Positions 25,354-34,708 are shown, numbered from the stretch's first letter. The stretch is 35,640 bases of DNA from UBA3537 sp045561735 (GCA_045561735.1 JBJKXC010000018.1:1-35640), one strand, 5' to 3'. A program made the numbers and translations. The notes: a model not told the origin generated them from the letters alone.

Positions 25354-26826
25354 TTATCGAGAATAATTAGGCGCCTCTTTTGTTATCATAACATTATGAG
25401 GGTGACTTTCACTAATTCCAGAGGAAGTGATTTTGATAAATTGACTTGTCTCTTTCAGTATATTTATATCCTTAGCTCCGCAATAACCCATACCGGCTCG
25501 AATGCCTCCCACAAACTGATGAAGACTCTCAAAAAGTTCCCCTTTGTATGGGACGCGCCCAACAATTCCTTCAGGTACAAGTTTTTTAATATCATCTTCA
25601 ACATCTTGAAAATATCGGTCCTTACTGCCTTCTTTCATAGCTTCTACAGACCCCATACCCCTGTAGGATTTAAATTTTCGGCCTTCATAAATAATAGTTT
25701 CTCCTGGAGATTCTTTGGTCCCGGCTAATAGTGATCCAAGCATAACACAGTCTGCACCCGCTGCCAAGGCCTTTGGAATATCGCCTGTATAGCGTATGCC
25801 TCCATCGGCAATAACCGGAATCCCTGATCCTTTAAGCGCTTCGGCCACTTCTAAAATAGCAGAAAACTGTGGAAATCCGACACCAGCAACCACACGTGTT
25901 GTACAAATAGAGCCTGGTCCAATACCAACTTTTACTGCATCTGCTCCTGCTTTAACCAAATATTTTGCAGCAGCAGCAGTGGCAATATTTCCAACTACTA
26001 TATCAAGTTCTGGTAACTTAGCTTTAATGGATTTCAAAACATCGACCACGCCTTTAGTATGGCCATGGGCCGTGTCAATAACAATAGCATCGACTCCAGA
26101 GTTAACCAATGCTTGGGTACGTTCCAAAGCATCGCCAGTAACTCCGATAGCAGCAGCTACGCGAAGGCGACCATATTGGTCTTTATTCGAAATCGGTTTT
26201 TGGGTGAGCTTTGTAATATCTCTAAAAGTAATCAGACCGATGAGTTTATTATTAGTATCAACTACTGGCAACTTTTCTATTTTATTTTTCTGAAGAATCA
26301 CCTCGGCTTGTTGAAGCGAAGTTCCTTCAGACGTAACAACTAAATTTTCAGAGGTCATAACCTCTGTAATCGCACGCTGATTGTTTTTTTCAAATCTCAA
26401 ATCTCTATTGGTAACAATCCCTTTCAAAACGTAATTTTTGTCAACAATTGGAATCCCACCAATGCGGTGTTCCTTCATGCTCTTTTTAGCATCCATAACG
26501 ATGGCATCTAATTGAAGTGTAACAGGATCTATAATCATACCACTTTCTGCACGTTTTACTTTGCGCACCTCAATGGCTTGCTGTTCTATGGTCATATTCT
26601 TGTGTAACACCCCAATACCCCCTTCTCGAGCAATGGCAATGGCCATTGCACTTTCAGTGACGGTATCCATGGCTGCGGAAACGATGGGAACATTGAGTTC
26701 AATGTTTTTAGAAAATTTGGTTCTAATGCTGACCTCCCGGGGTAAAACCTCCGAAAAAGCAGGTATCAAAAGAACATCATCATAAGTGAGCCCTTCGCCA
26801 ATAATTTTAGAAAGATGTGATTGCAT
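25354..26826 (-). CDS. guaB: inosine-5'-monophosphate dehydrogenase
   Basis: Oxidises IMP to XMP with NAD, the committed step of GMP synthesis. The product is 490 aa from the ATG at 26826 (MQSHLSKIIGEGLTYDDVLL). An ATG 21 bp upstream is in frame but lies where transcription is predicted to start. The (beta/alpha)8 barrel is interrupted by two CBS domains at about residues 98-205. The catalytic loop GIGPGSICTTRVVAGVG places the active Cys near 308, and MGSVEAMKEGSKDRYF is the flap region. No guaA in the window. Confidence 0.97.
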   Translation of the reverse strand: MQSHLSKIIGEGLTYDDVLLIPAFSEVLPREVSIRTKFSKNIELNVPIVSAAMDTVTESAMAIAIAREGGIGVLHKNMTIEQQAIEVRKVKRAESGMIIDPVTLQLDAIVMDAKKSMKEHRIGGIPIVDKNYVLKGIVTNRDLRFEKNNQRAITEVMTSENLVVTSEGTSLQQAEVILQKNKIEKLPVVDTNNKLIGLITFRDITKLTQKPISNKDQYGRLRVAAAIGVTGDALERTQALVNSGVDAIVIDTAHGHTKGVVDVLKSIKAKLPELDIVVGNIATAAAAKYLVKAGADAVKVGIGPGSICTTRVVAGVGFPQFSAILEVAEALKGSGIPVIADGGIRYTGDIPKALAAGADCVMLGSLLAGTKESPGETIIYEGRKFKSYRGMGSVEAMKEGSKDRYFQDVEDDIKKLVPEGIVGRVPYKGELFESLHQFVGGIRAGMGYCGAKDINILKETSQFIKITSSGISESHPHNVMITKEAPNYSR

Positions 26827-26848
26827 TGCAATTAGGTTTAATTGCATG

Positions 26849-26856
26849 CAAATTTA
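26849..26856 (-). promoter_or_regulatory. possible guaB promoter -7 element
   Basis: TAAATTTG on the minus strand 22 bp before the preferred guaB ATG. No -33 TTG was found. If used, it supports the 26826 start over 26847. Confidence 0.4.
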
Positions 26857-26914
26857 AGGTTTTTTTACTAATAATTTGTTTTTTATTCGGGAAGAAAAAA
26901 ATTATAAAATTAAC

Positions 26915-29341
26915 TCATAATTTATATTCGACCGTGAGATAAAAATTTCGAGGAGCAGAAGGAATGATACCTGGACCTGGGTAACCAGTTGCCCGTCTAG
27001 TAAAATAAGCATTGTCCAGAAGATTGTTTACACCTGATTCAAACTGAAATACACCCCATTTATAGGAACATCCAAAATCTAAAATATCGTAAGCAGGAAT
27101 AGCACCAATGACACCACTTAAATTCCCCTCAGTGGCATTGGTAGCATCTGTAAATTGGTCTGATAGATAAGAATACTGAAGATTGGCGGTGAAATCTTTA
27201 TAAGAAAACTTAAATCCAGTTTTAAAATTAACTCTGGGAACAAACTCTACACGATTTCCAACAATTCCATTGGCTTGACTTTCAGTGTATTTGGAATCAA
27301 TAAGTGAGGTGTTAAAAAATACATTGGATTTAAGCTTGTTGTTAAAATTAAAAATTTCATTGAGATTAAAATCCAACAGACTTTCAAATCCGAAAATTCT
27401 TGCTTTTCCAATATTGCCGCGCTCGGACCGTACATTTCCATCAGGAAAAACTTTCTGTAAAAACCCAATACGGTCATCATAAAGTAATGAGAAGACACTA
27501 ATGTCAAAGGAAATATAATTTTTGAAAACCCCGCGTGCGCCCACATCCATTGTTGCGCCTTTTTCATCTGTAATATTGGGGTCAATCACAAAGGCTGGGT
27601 TGATGACACTGATGTCTGCAAAAGTCACTGACCTATAGTTTTGAGATAAGTTGCCATAAAACTCCATGGAAGTATCGGGTTTATAACTAGCGCCAAGACC
27701 CAACAAAACAAAAGAACGTTCACGTGTTTCGTTGTAAAAATCAGTTTCATTTAGGATGACATTGCCTGCACCGTCTAAATTTATGCGTTTGCTATAGCCT
27801 TGGCTTTCCGTTTTGATGTACTCCAATCGAAACCCTGGGGTGATTGAAATTTGATCATTTAAGTAAATTAATTGTTCCCCAAAAACAGCGGTGTTAAGAT
27901 TTGGATAAGTATAATCGGATTGAGCAGGATAATCAATGTATTGTTGTGTTTGAAAACTAAAATTGGGACCGGATCCGCTGCTGCCAGGACCTTGTTGACC
28001 TGTATTGTTGGCCTTGTAAAACTTAACGCCCAAAAGCGCTGTAGCATTTTTATTTAACAGTTTGTAGTTGTGAATCAATCGTGACTCAAAACCATAATTT
28101 TTAAAATCGCCTTTTATGAGGTCTCGCGCTTCAAAAGAATCTACTTGATCAACTCTATTGGTTCTAAAACCAAGCGCATCTCTGGTCGCATCAAGTCCAA
28201 AAAAATTAAAACTGAATTTTGTACTTTCTGAAAATTCATGGGTTACTTTGGCATTGTAAAGCAACCAATTGATGGCAAACCAATTTCTGGATCTATTGCT
28301 TTGATAGGGATCACTGTCAAACATTGCATCGTTCAAGCCTCCGGCTTGCTTGGCCAAATAGTTTAAATACGTTATTTCACCGGATATCTCTGTTTTGTCT
28401 GAAAGCTTATACACCAATTTTAAATACATATTCCTGGACGAAAAATTAGAGTTGTCTCTAAAACCATCTCCTTCTTTGTAATTAAAAAACGCATAATACC
28501 CAAGCTTGTTTTTAGTTCCACTAAGGCTTGTGAAGTTTGTATAAAGATTGTTGCTGCCCAGGGTGTTTCGTGTTTGGACTTCTAACAATTGGTTGGGATT
28601 GGGGGCTTTCATTTTAAAATTTACCAAGCCGCCAAACTGGGTGCCATATTGCAGGGAGGCCGCCCCGCGAACAATTTGAATTTCTGAAAGTGCTTCGGAA
28701 GCAGGGGTATAATAACTCTCAGGATATCCCAATACATCCGCACTGATATCATAGCCATTTTGACGGGTATTAAAATTTGAGGTTCTGTTGGGATCCAGAC
28801 CACGGCCGCCAATATTGAGTTGTAGTCCAGCATCGTCATTTTGATAAATATTTAGCCCCGCAATTTGGCTGTATATTTGTCGTGCATTATTGGTGGCAAG
28901 ATTTGCAAAAATATTATTCATGACGACCACCTCATTTTTTTTACCAGCGTAAATGGCCATTTCTTCTACATCAGCCATGCGTTTGACTGAAAAATATTGT
29001 TTTTTTACCACAGCCAGTTCAACAGATGACAACTGCTCTGTAAGTGGTTCCAAAACAACCTTTAACTCAAGATTTTTGGAAGTATTTATGGTTGTTTTAA
29101 AAGGTTTGTAGTTATAGGAAAAATAGATCAAATCAAGGCTGTCTTTGTCTGTGACAAAGGCATAAGCGCCTTTGATATCAGTGGTTGTCAGCAATTGCCC
29201 AAATCCTGAAAAAATCTCAACAGATTCGATGGGCGTTTCTGTGAATTTATCGAAAACAGTTCCCGAGACTTCGGATTGCCCGAACGAAAAAAGGTTTGAA
29301 AGCACTAATAAATAAATAATTTTAAAATCCTTTAATTTCAT
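26915..29341 (-). CDS. TonB-dependent receptor, FecA-like
   Basis: Outer-membrane gated channel driven by TonB. The product is 808 aa. A signal peptide (MKLKDFKIIYLLVLSNLFSFGQ) precedes a carboxypeptidase-regulatory-like beta-sandwich (about 24-105; VSGTVFDKFTETPIESVEIF), then the plug (about 130-250; ARQIYSQIAGLNIYQNDDAG, LQLNIGGRGLDPNRTS, SEIQIVRGAASLQYGTQFGG). The rest is a beta-barrel ending in a strand with aromatic residues. The plug resembles iron(III)-dicitrate/FecA-type receptors, but the ligand is not certain. Its start overlaps the HTTM gene by 20 bp. With the imelysin, HTTM and DUF4856 genes it forms a likely iron-uptake operon. Confidence 0.92.
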   Translation of the reverse strand: MKLKDFKIIYLLVLSNLFSFGQSEVSGTVFDKFTETPIESVEIFSGFGQLLTTTDIKGAYAFVTDKDSLDLIYFSYNYKPFKTTINTSKNLELKVVLEPLTEQLSSVELAVVKKQYFSVKRMADVEEMAIYAGKKNEVVVMNNIFANLATNNARQIYSQIAGLNIYQNDDAGLQLNIGGRGLDPNRTSNFNTRQNGYDISADVLGYPESYYTPASEALSEIQIVRGAASLQYGTQFGGLVNFKMKAPNPNQLLEVQTRNTLGSNNLYTNFTSLSGTKNKLGYYAFFNYKEGDGFRDNSNFSSRNMYLKLVYKLSDKTEISGEITYLNYLAKQAGGLNDAMFDSDPYQSNRSRNWFAINWLLYNAKVTHEFSESTKFSFNFFGLDATRDALGFRTNRVDQVDSFEARDLIKGDFKNYGFESRLIHNYKLLNKNATALLGVKFYKANNTGQQGPGSSGSGPNFSFQTQQYIDYPAQSDYTYPNLNTAVFGEQLIYLNDQISITPGFRLEYIKTESQGYSKRINLDGAGNVILNETDFYNETRERSFVLLGLGASYKPDTSMEFYGNLSQNYRSVTFADISVINPAFVIDPNITDEKGATMDVGARGVFKNYISFDISVFSLLYDDRIGFLQKVFPDGNVRSERGNIGKARIFGFESLLDFNLNEIFNFNNKLKSNVFFNTSLIDSKYTESQANGIVGNRVEFVPRVNFKTGFKFSYKDFTANLQYSYLSDQFTDATNATEGNLSGVIGAIPAYDILDFGCSYKWGVFQFESGVNNLLDNAYFTRRATGYPGPGIIPSAPRNFYLTVEYKL

Positions 29342-30695
29342 CTTTAAAAGGTTTAATCCATTGTTTGTGTTTGAACGATTCTTTTTGCATTAGCAAATCG
29401 ATTTCAGGGTCAATAAATTGCTGATTAGATCTGCCATTGAGCGATACATAGCTTTCCACATATATTCCGATATTTTTATGCCCTTGGCTTTTAAAATGGT
29501 CTCCTAAATAATGTGCGTACTCCAAAATCATATCTGGTTGAAAGCTCATTTGTTTGATTTGAAGATCGGTCAAAAAATGACCATTTCTAACATAAAAAGA
29601 ACGACCAGAGGTTTTATTGACAACTTTAAAATTGGTATAACCTATTTTCTCAACCAACATCACTCTCCAAGAGAATCGATACCCTTCCTCGGCCCAAAAT
29701 AGTTCCGATGGGTATAAAACATATCTGAAGGGAACCACCATCTGAATGGCAAAAAAAACGCCAAGGGTCCAAAGCCTCCATTTAGGCCGCTTGTAATTAA
29801 ATTGATTTACATTTTCCATGGACGAAACCTCCAACAAAGAACTCAAGGGCTGAATGATTTTCTTAAGCAATGTAACGATCTTATTGTGGGTCTCGCCCTC
29901 AAAAAAGATCAAGGCACTGACGATCATGATGTATGGAAACATGCCTATGGGGAATAAAACGGCTGTAAAAACATGAAAAAAGACCACCATTGCAAAGCCA
30001 AAAAGTCTCGTCTTTCTGTAGAACAAAAGAAATGGAATACTGAGATCGTAAAGCATACCGCCCCAACTCATGGCATAATGTACCCACTCTTGTTGCAATA
30101 AAGTTTCACCTATTATGGGAATGTCGTATTTGGAAGGCATCCATATTTTGAGTGGCAATGCCTTGAAAAGCCAGTCCGAATTTATTTTTGCAAGGCCGGC
30201 ATAGAAATAAACGATAACCATTAAGAGTTTTATCGCATCAATAGTCCATTGTGGTATTTCTTTATATTGTTTTTTTCTTAAAAAAACATCCATTGAAAAG
30301 CATTTGTTGGCAGGCAAGAAAACAAGTAAAAAACTTAAAATACTTATGAAATAGTAGTGGTTTAAATAGGTTGTTTTTTCTATGAGTTCTATATAGGTAA
30401 AACTCAAGAAAAATACTAGGATACTCAACCTATACCACAAACCTATTGTGATGAGAACAGCACATAAAATACAGACAATAAAAAGCAGGTAGGTATAGCT
30501 TCCCAAACTCTCAACCCATTCAAAACCATAATATTTGAAATGAAATTTTGGCGCTACATATACGGAATCAATCCAGCCCTTACTCCAGAACCGCAGCATG
30601 CTGTAAAGCATCATGAGTCCAAAACAAATTCTAAAAATAGCGAGCTTTGAAGACGCTGTTGACCTTTTTAAATAATTATCAATCTTTAAAATCAT
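29322..30695 (-). CDS. HTTM domain membrane protein (gamma-carboxylase-like)
   Basis: The product is 457 aa with an N-terminal horizontally transferred transmembrane (HTTM) domain, related to the membrane part of vitamin K-dependent gamma-carboxylase. About six to eight membrane segments cover residues 15-290 (RICFGLMMLYSMLRFWSKGW, YLNHYYFISILSFLLVFLPA, VIVYFYAGLAKINSDWL), followed by a soluble C-terminal domain from ~330. Neither a carboxylase activity nor a substrate has been shown for bacterial members, to my knowledge. It sits between the imelysin gene (33-bp gap) and the TonB receptor (20-bp overlap), which implies a role in the same uptake system. Confidence 0.85.
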   Translation of the reverse strand: MILKIDNYLKRSTASSKLAIFRICFGLMMLYSMLRFWSKGWIDSVYVAPKFHFKYYGFEWVESLGSYTYLLFIVCILCAVLITIGLWYRLSILVFFLSFTYIELIEKTTYLNHYYFISILSFLLVFLPANKCFSMDVFLRKKQYKEIPQWTIDAIKLLMVIVYFYAGLAKINSDWLFKALPLKIWMPSKYDIPIIGETLLQQEWVHYAMSWGGMLYDLSIPFLLFYRKTRLFGFAMVVFFHVFTAVLFPIGMFPYIMIVSALIFFEGETHNKIVTLLKKIIQPLSSLLEVSSMENVNQFNYKRPKWRLWTLGVFFAIQMVVPFRYVLYPSELFWAEEGYRFSWRVMLVEKIGYTNFKVVNKTSGRSFYVRNGHFLTDLQIKQMSFQPDMILEYAHYLGDHFKSQGHKNIGIYVESYVSLNGRSNQQFIDPEIDLLMQKESFKHKQWIKPFKDEIKGF

Positions 30696-30728
30696 TTAAA
30701 AAGTATATTTAATATTTAATGATTAAGT

Positions 30729-31814
30729 TTAGTCACCGTCCGCATCTACATAGTCGGTCGCAATTTGTAAAACAGATAACATGTCTGTTTTTAGAAGAAC
30801 CGTTCCAGCTTGTATGTTGTCGTAGGTAACGGCCATACCTAAAAAATCGTTATTTAACTGATTTACAAAATTAGAATCCATTCCTTCAATTGATGATTTT
30901 CCAAGTTCTAGCTGTGCATTAATGTCGCCGCTCAAGTTAGGCATTTCTTCTGACGCAAAATTATCAAGAAACTGTTTTAAACTAGGATTACCGTTGCCAT
31001 TGAAAAAGCTTTTAATGGCGTCCATAGCCTCCAGGGCGAGTAATTTACTCACATTTTCGTTGTGATAAGCTTCTACTTTTTCGGGGAAAATATTTCCACC
31101 AGAAAAGATTCCGACTGGAATCCCAAATTTATTGGCTCTAAACCCTTTTTCGTAATAGTAAATAAAATCATTTGTCATTTTATTGGCAGATGAAGTTGCT
31201 GTATTTTCTACAGATGCAATAAAGCCAGATCGGTAACTGCTCCATTCGCTTTTGACATAATTGGTATTGGAGACCATTCTGTCCATAATTTCTGTCAGGT
31301 AGTTAGTGTAATTAGAGTTTGAATTGTAAAGGTTTACTAGTGATGCATCGTCTTCTGCAACACCAAATAAAAGATAATCCATGGCTGGAAAGCCTTGGGC
31401 AGAATAATAAGGTGCATTGTCTAAATTTGAAAAGTTCCCAGAGGAGATCAAGGCATCAATATTTTCGGTTGAAGCAGGATAAACATTCATTTTTAAATGG
31501 TAGTAAGTTTGCTCTGCAGGGCCAATGTTAAACATTTCAACATGTTGCCATGATTTATAAGCTTCAAGCCATGAAACGCGAGTAGCTTCTAAAGTTTCGG
31601 TATTGGGGGTCGCATTAAAGGCGGCAACTGAAGTTTCGAGCGCCGATAACTTATTAGAAAGATTTTGATAATTGGGAATGATAAAATTATCCGCCCAATT
31701 GGTAAGCATTTGAGACTTTTGTTCCCATACGGTTTGTGAAGTAGTACTGTCATCAGAGCATCCAATAAATAGTGCAACTGAAATCAAACACAAAAGGCTT
31801 ATTTTTTTAAACAT
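30729..31814 (-). CDS. imelysin-family lipoprotein
   Basis: The product is 361 aa. The signal ends in a lipobox (LFIGC, Cys19). The helical imelysin-like domain (also called peptidase M75 or IrpA-like) spans most of the protein; these proteins are tied to iron uptake. The family's proposed metal-binding motif GxHxxE is altered: residues 141-146 read GFPAMD (AQGFPAMDYLLFG), so the His is Pro and the Glu is Asp. Similar variants occur, as I recall, in other Bacteroidota members. Lies between DUF4856 (upstream) and HTTM. Its promoter appears to sit inside a palindrome. Confidence 0.88.
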   Translation of the reverse strand: MFKKISLLCLISVALFIGCSDDSTTSQTVWEQKSQMLTNWADNFIIPNYQNLSNKLSALETSVAAFNATPNTETLEATRVSWLEAYKSWQHVEMFNIGPAEQTYYHLKMNVYPASTENIDALISSGNFSNLDNAPYYSAQGFPAMDYLLFGVAEDDASLVNLYNSNSNYTNYLTEIMDRMVSNTNYVKSEWSSYRSGFIASVENTATSSANKMTNDFIYYYEKGFRANKFGIPVGIFSGGNIFPEKVEAYHNENVSKLLALEAMDAIKSFFNGNGNPSLKQFLDNFASEEMPNLSGDINAQLELGKSSIEGMDSNFVNQLNNDFLGMAVTYDNIQAGTVLLKTDMLSVLQIATDYVDADGD

Positions 31815-31834
31815 AGTTCTAGATTAATGAATAA

Positions 31835-31870
31835 ACTAGATGCCTGCAAAGGTAATTACAGGCAACTAGT
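31835..31870 (-). promoter_or_regulatory. palindrome with a -7 element in its loop, upstream of the imelysin gene
   Basis: The 12-bp arms ACTAGATGCCTG (31835-31846) and CAGGCAACTAGT (31859-31870) pair with one mismatch around a 12-nt centre. On the minus strand that centre carries TACCTTTG (31854-31847), a TAnnTTTG promoter element ~33 bp before the imelysin ATG. The layout suggests an operator over an internal promoter; a leader hairpin is the alternative. It is not a Fur box by eye. Confidence 0.5.
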
Positions 31871-31931
31871 TATTTGTTATAAAAAACACAAATATTTAAC
31901 GACTAATATTTTAATTTGTTTCTAGGTACTG

Positions 31932-33155
31932 TTACCAACCGAAAGCGTTGTCAATTAGAGCAATCATACCTTGTTGTGGATCTGTTATGGAAACAGAATT
32001 CAAGTTATGAAAGTCTGCAAAATATCCTCCATCTTCGGGACCACCGCCACCCGTGCCAATTAAAGCATGCATAACATCTTCATTTGTCATGTAGGGCGCG
32101 TCGCCTCCATCATTGGTAAACTGAAGGCTGAAAATAAATCCATAGCCTTCAGACAAAGAATGATGTGCTTTAGCTATTTGATTATCAGCTGCCTTTGCAA
32201 TGTAATCAGTTAAATAATGTTTGGCATAGTAACCAATCACCTTAGAAAGCTCTCTTTTGATAGTTGTAGCAGCGGCATCACGGGCATCATAATCTGCAAT
32301 TGTAATGGCATGGCGTCCATCTATAAATGCATTGTAAACAGTCTCAGCGATTCCTGGCTCGTAATTTTCTTCAACTTTTTTGAAGTATTTCATAAGTAAG
32401 TTCCCAGTTGATTCTTCCTCTACAGGCAAACCATAGTTTGACGTCACATCTGCAACTTGACCATATAGGTAACCGAAACCTTCATCCCATTTGTGCTCCA
32501 TGGTTGTGTATGGTTTTCCATCCTCAAGAATCCCAGCAGTGTTATCATCACGTCTGGTGCCAGAATCCAACTGACTTGGCGTAATATAATTGTTAATAAT
32601 TTGATCAAGTGCAAAAGCACCAATCAAGCTTTTGAAAAACAACTGATCTAATTCTTGACCAGCAGCATTCAATTGATAACCATCTAACATTCCAGCAAAC
32701 CCATCAGAAGCAGTCCCATCTAAATTAGGTGCTACATCATTTGCAAATTCTGCAAGCCAGCCATCAAATACTGCTAAATTGCTTGCAGTATTTGCATAAG
32801 CTGATGTTTTAGAACGAATAATTTTAGAAGTTCCGTTAAGCTCAGTGTTATAAAATCCACTAGATCCATTATTATCTCCACCAAACATGAGGTCAAGTTC
32901 TTGCTCAGTAAAAGTTCTTGGGCTACCATCAGGATTCTCAGAGTTAAGGGCAGCATAAAGTTCATCAGCTTGTTTTAATCTTGTTGTTTGCCCACCGTAA
33001 CTAACTGTACTAACCATGGCCCCGTCAACTTCTCTTTCAAATAAGTATGCAGTGGGTGTAGAGTCAGACGTTGTTTCATCGTCATCTGAACATGAAGCTA
33101 AAATTCCCAAGTAAAGAATTGGTATGAATAAGTTTAAAAATTTGAAAAATTTCAT
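31932..33155 (-). CDS. DUF4856 domain lipoprotein
   Basis: The product is 407 aa. The signal ends with LASC followed by SDDDE, a typical Bacteroidota lipoprotein start including acidic residues that favour surface export. The body matches the DUF4856 family as I remember it (YLFEREVDGAMVSTVSYGGQ; DQIINNYITPSQLD; MEHKWDEGFGYLYG; RHAITIADYDARD). DUF4856 proteins recur next to imelysin-family genes, and both are helical, so it is likely part of the iron-related uptake system. Biochemical role unknown. First gene of the DUF4856-imelysin-HTTM-TonB receptor unit, with an exact TATATTTG promoter element upstream. Confidence 0.87.
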   Translation of the reverse strand: MKFFKFLNLFIPILYLGILASCSDDDETTSDSTPTAYLFEREVDGAMVSTVSYGGQTTRLKQADELYAALNSENPDGSPRTFTEQELDLMFGGDNNGSSGFYNTELNGTSKIIRSKTSAYANTASNLAVFDGWLAEFANDVAPNLDGTASDGFAGMLDGYQLNAAGQELDQLFFKSLIGAFALDQIINNYITPSQLDSGTRRDDNTAGILEDGKPYTTMEHKWDEGFGYLYGQVADVTSNYGLPVEEESTGNLLMKYFKKVEENYEPGIAETVYNAFIDGRHAITIADYDARDAAATTIKRELSKVIGYYAKHYLTDYIAKAADNQIAKAHHSLSEGYGFIFSLQFTNDGGDAPYMTNEDVMHALIGTGGGGPEDGGYFADFHNLNSVSITDPQQGMIALIDNAFGW

Positions 33156-33199
33156 TAGTTTTTATTTAGATTAATTTTAAATAGTTGAATTAACAGTTG

Positions 33200-33207
33200 C
33201 AAATATA
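33200..33207 (-). promoter_or_regulatory. promoter -7 element for the DUF4856 gene
   Basis: Exact TATATTTG on the minus strand followed by C, 44 bp before the ATG at 33155. The upstream DNA is AT-rich with no TTG at normal spacing (a TTTG lies 11 nt away). Confidence 0.55.
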
Positions 33208-33269
33208 AACTCTAATTTCAAAATAAAAAAGTTAAAAGCGTGTTAATTTAGAATTATTTTAAATAAGGA

Positions 33270-34136
33270 TTATAAGTAGTTTGAAAAAAGTGCAGAAGCA
33301 GCATTATAAGCGTGTTCAAATGCGAGTACATCAAGATTTGATTGAATTTTTTGAGTATTGAAATAGGAAAGTAATTTTTCGGTTGGCATATTGCCGGTCA
33401 ATTCATCTTTGGCCATGGGGCAACCACCAAATCCTTGAATGGCACCATCAAAACGCATACATCCGGCTTCAAAAGCAGCCTCTACTTTTTCATGCCAAGA
33501 CGCAGGATGGGTATGTAGATGCGCCCCAAATTCGACAGAGGGATAAGCAGGTATTAAATTTGAAAATAAATACGAAATAGAACTTTTAGTGGAAGTACCA
33601 ATGGTATCACTTAAGGATAAAATTTGAACGCCCATTTTATGCAAGCGCTCGGTCCACTCCCCTACAATATCTAAATTCCAAGGATCTCCATAGGGATTAC
33701 CAAAGGCCATCGATAAATAAACGACTACTTTTTTGTGGTGCTGGTCTGCAAGCGCTAATATGTCCTTTAAAATTTCTTCAGATTCCATAATTGTTTTGTG
33801 GGTGTTTCGCATTTGAAAGTTTTCAGAAATAGAAAAAGGAAAGCCCAAAAAATCAATTTCTTCAAACGCGATGGCGGCTTTCGCACCTCTGACATTTGCA
33901 ACGATGGCAAGCAGTTTAGTTTGCGTCTTACTGAGGTCTAAAATCGAAAGAACCGCTTGAGTGTCCTGCATCTGTGGAATAGCTTTTGGAGATACAAAAC
34001 TTCCAAAATCAAGGGTGTCAAAACCTACACGCAGTAAAGATTGAAGGTACTGTGCTTTTTGTGAAGCTGGAATGAATGATTTTATGCCCTGCATGGCATC
34101 CCGTGGACATTCAATTATTTTTACACTTTTAGACAT
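33270..34136 (-). CDS. hydroxymethylglutaryl-CoA lyase
   Basis: Cleaves 3-hydroxy-3-methylglutaryl-CoA to acetyl-CoA and acetoacetate, the last step of leucine breakdown. The product is 288 aa, a full TIM barrel. PRD (residues 11-13) supplies the catalytic Arg and metal-binding Asp. FVSPKAIPQM and LSDTIG follow. AHLHTH holds the metal-binding histidines. GFGGCPMAKDELTGN carries the active-site Cys at about 239 and the Asn near 249. The N-terminus is unusual: ECPRDAMQG replaces the common GPRDGLQ form. Upstream lies the truncated PorP/SprF gene. Confidence 0.88.
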   Translation of the reverse strand: MSKSVKIIECPRDAMQGIKSFIPASQKAQYLQSLLRVGFDTLDFGSFVSPKAIPQMQDTQAVLSILDLSKTQTKLLAIVANVRGAKAAIAFEEIDFLGFPFSISENFQMRNTHKTIMESEEILKDILALADQHHKKVVVYLSMAFGNPYGDPWNLDIVGEWTERLHKMGVQILSLSDTIGTSTKSSISYLFSNLIPAYPSVEFGAHLHTHPASWHEKVEAAFEAGCMRFDGAIQGFGGCPMAKDELTGNMPTEKLLSYFNTQKIQSNLDVLAFEHAYNAASALFSNYL

Positions 34137-34190
34137 GCTTGTGGATAAAAGTATAAAATTCCATTTTAATTGATGGCTCGTTTATAGAAT

Positions 34191-34706
34191 TTAATAGTCC
34201 GGGCAGCCAAAACAATTGTCATTGTTAAGAAAATCATATGTTACAGAAAGTTCATAAACCCCTCCGGTTCTTCCAATTTCAGTAACATTGAAATCATAAG
34301 AATAGCCAAATCTGAAACCTTCCCAATCCATCCCCACGAATGCATTAATAGAAGTTAGGAAATGACTATTTTGATATGACTTAATTGGATTTGTAGCTGC
34401 TAACAGCCCAAAAGAAAAACGTTCCATTTGATATTTAGCCCCCAAGTCAAATCGGTTGTAAGGTCCTTGCTGCATTGCATTGGCTAATAGATATAGCTTA
34501 TTGGAATTTCTGTAATTTCTGTATTTTCCGAATGGAAGATATAAAGATGCATGAAAAGATAAAAACATTTCTAAACTCTCTTGACCATCGAGTACCATAG
34601 ATATATTTGGTTTATTTAAGTGTTTTAAAGTCAAGCCAACCCACGAATTTTCAGAATTGAATAAAACAGAAGCGCTAAAATCTATAAATCGAACGGATTC
34701 ATTTAT
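34191..34706 (-). CDS. PorP/SprF-family protein, 3' part only (cut at the junction)
   Basis: Outer-membrane protein family linked to type IX secretion and gliding. The readable frame has 171 codons, about half of a usual ~300-aa protein, and no true start: the first in-frame TTG (34634) is internal. The frame stays homologous-looking beyond it (FIDFSASVLFNSENSWVG, then LTLKHLNKPNISM, the family pattern of a Gly followed by HLNKP). Later blocks are KYQMERFSFGLLAATNP, GMDWEGFRFGYSYDF and the C-terminal YELSVTYDFLNNDNCFGCPDY. Coding signal stops at about 34706, exactly where base composition flips, so the 5' end is missing because of a join to foreign DNA. Confidence 0.85.
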   Translation of the reverse strand: MNESVRFIDFSASVLFNSENSWVGLTLKHLNKPNISMVLDGQESLEMFLSFHASLYLPFGKYRNYRNSNKLYLLANAMQQGPYNRFDLGAKYQMERFSFGLLAATNPIKSYQNSHFLTSINAFVGMDWEGFRFGYSYDFNVTEIGRTGGVYELSVTYDFLNNDNCFGCPDY

Positions 34707-34708
34707 GC

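Noticed and set aside
34191..34634. A complete short 147-aa gene starting at TTG 34634
   Set aside because: The frame continues upstream with good PorP/SprF family sequence to 34706, so the gene is longer and truncated by the junction.
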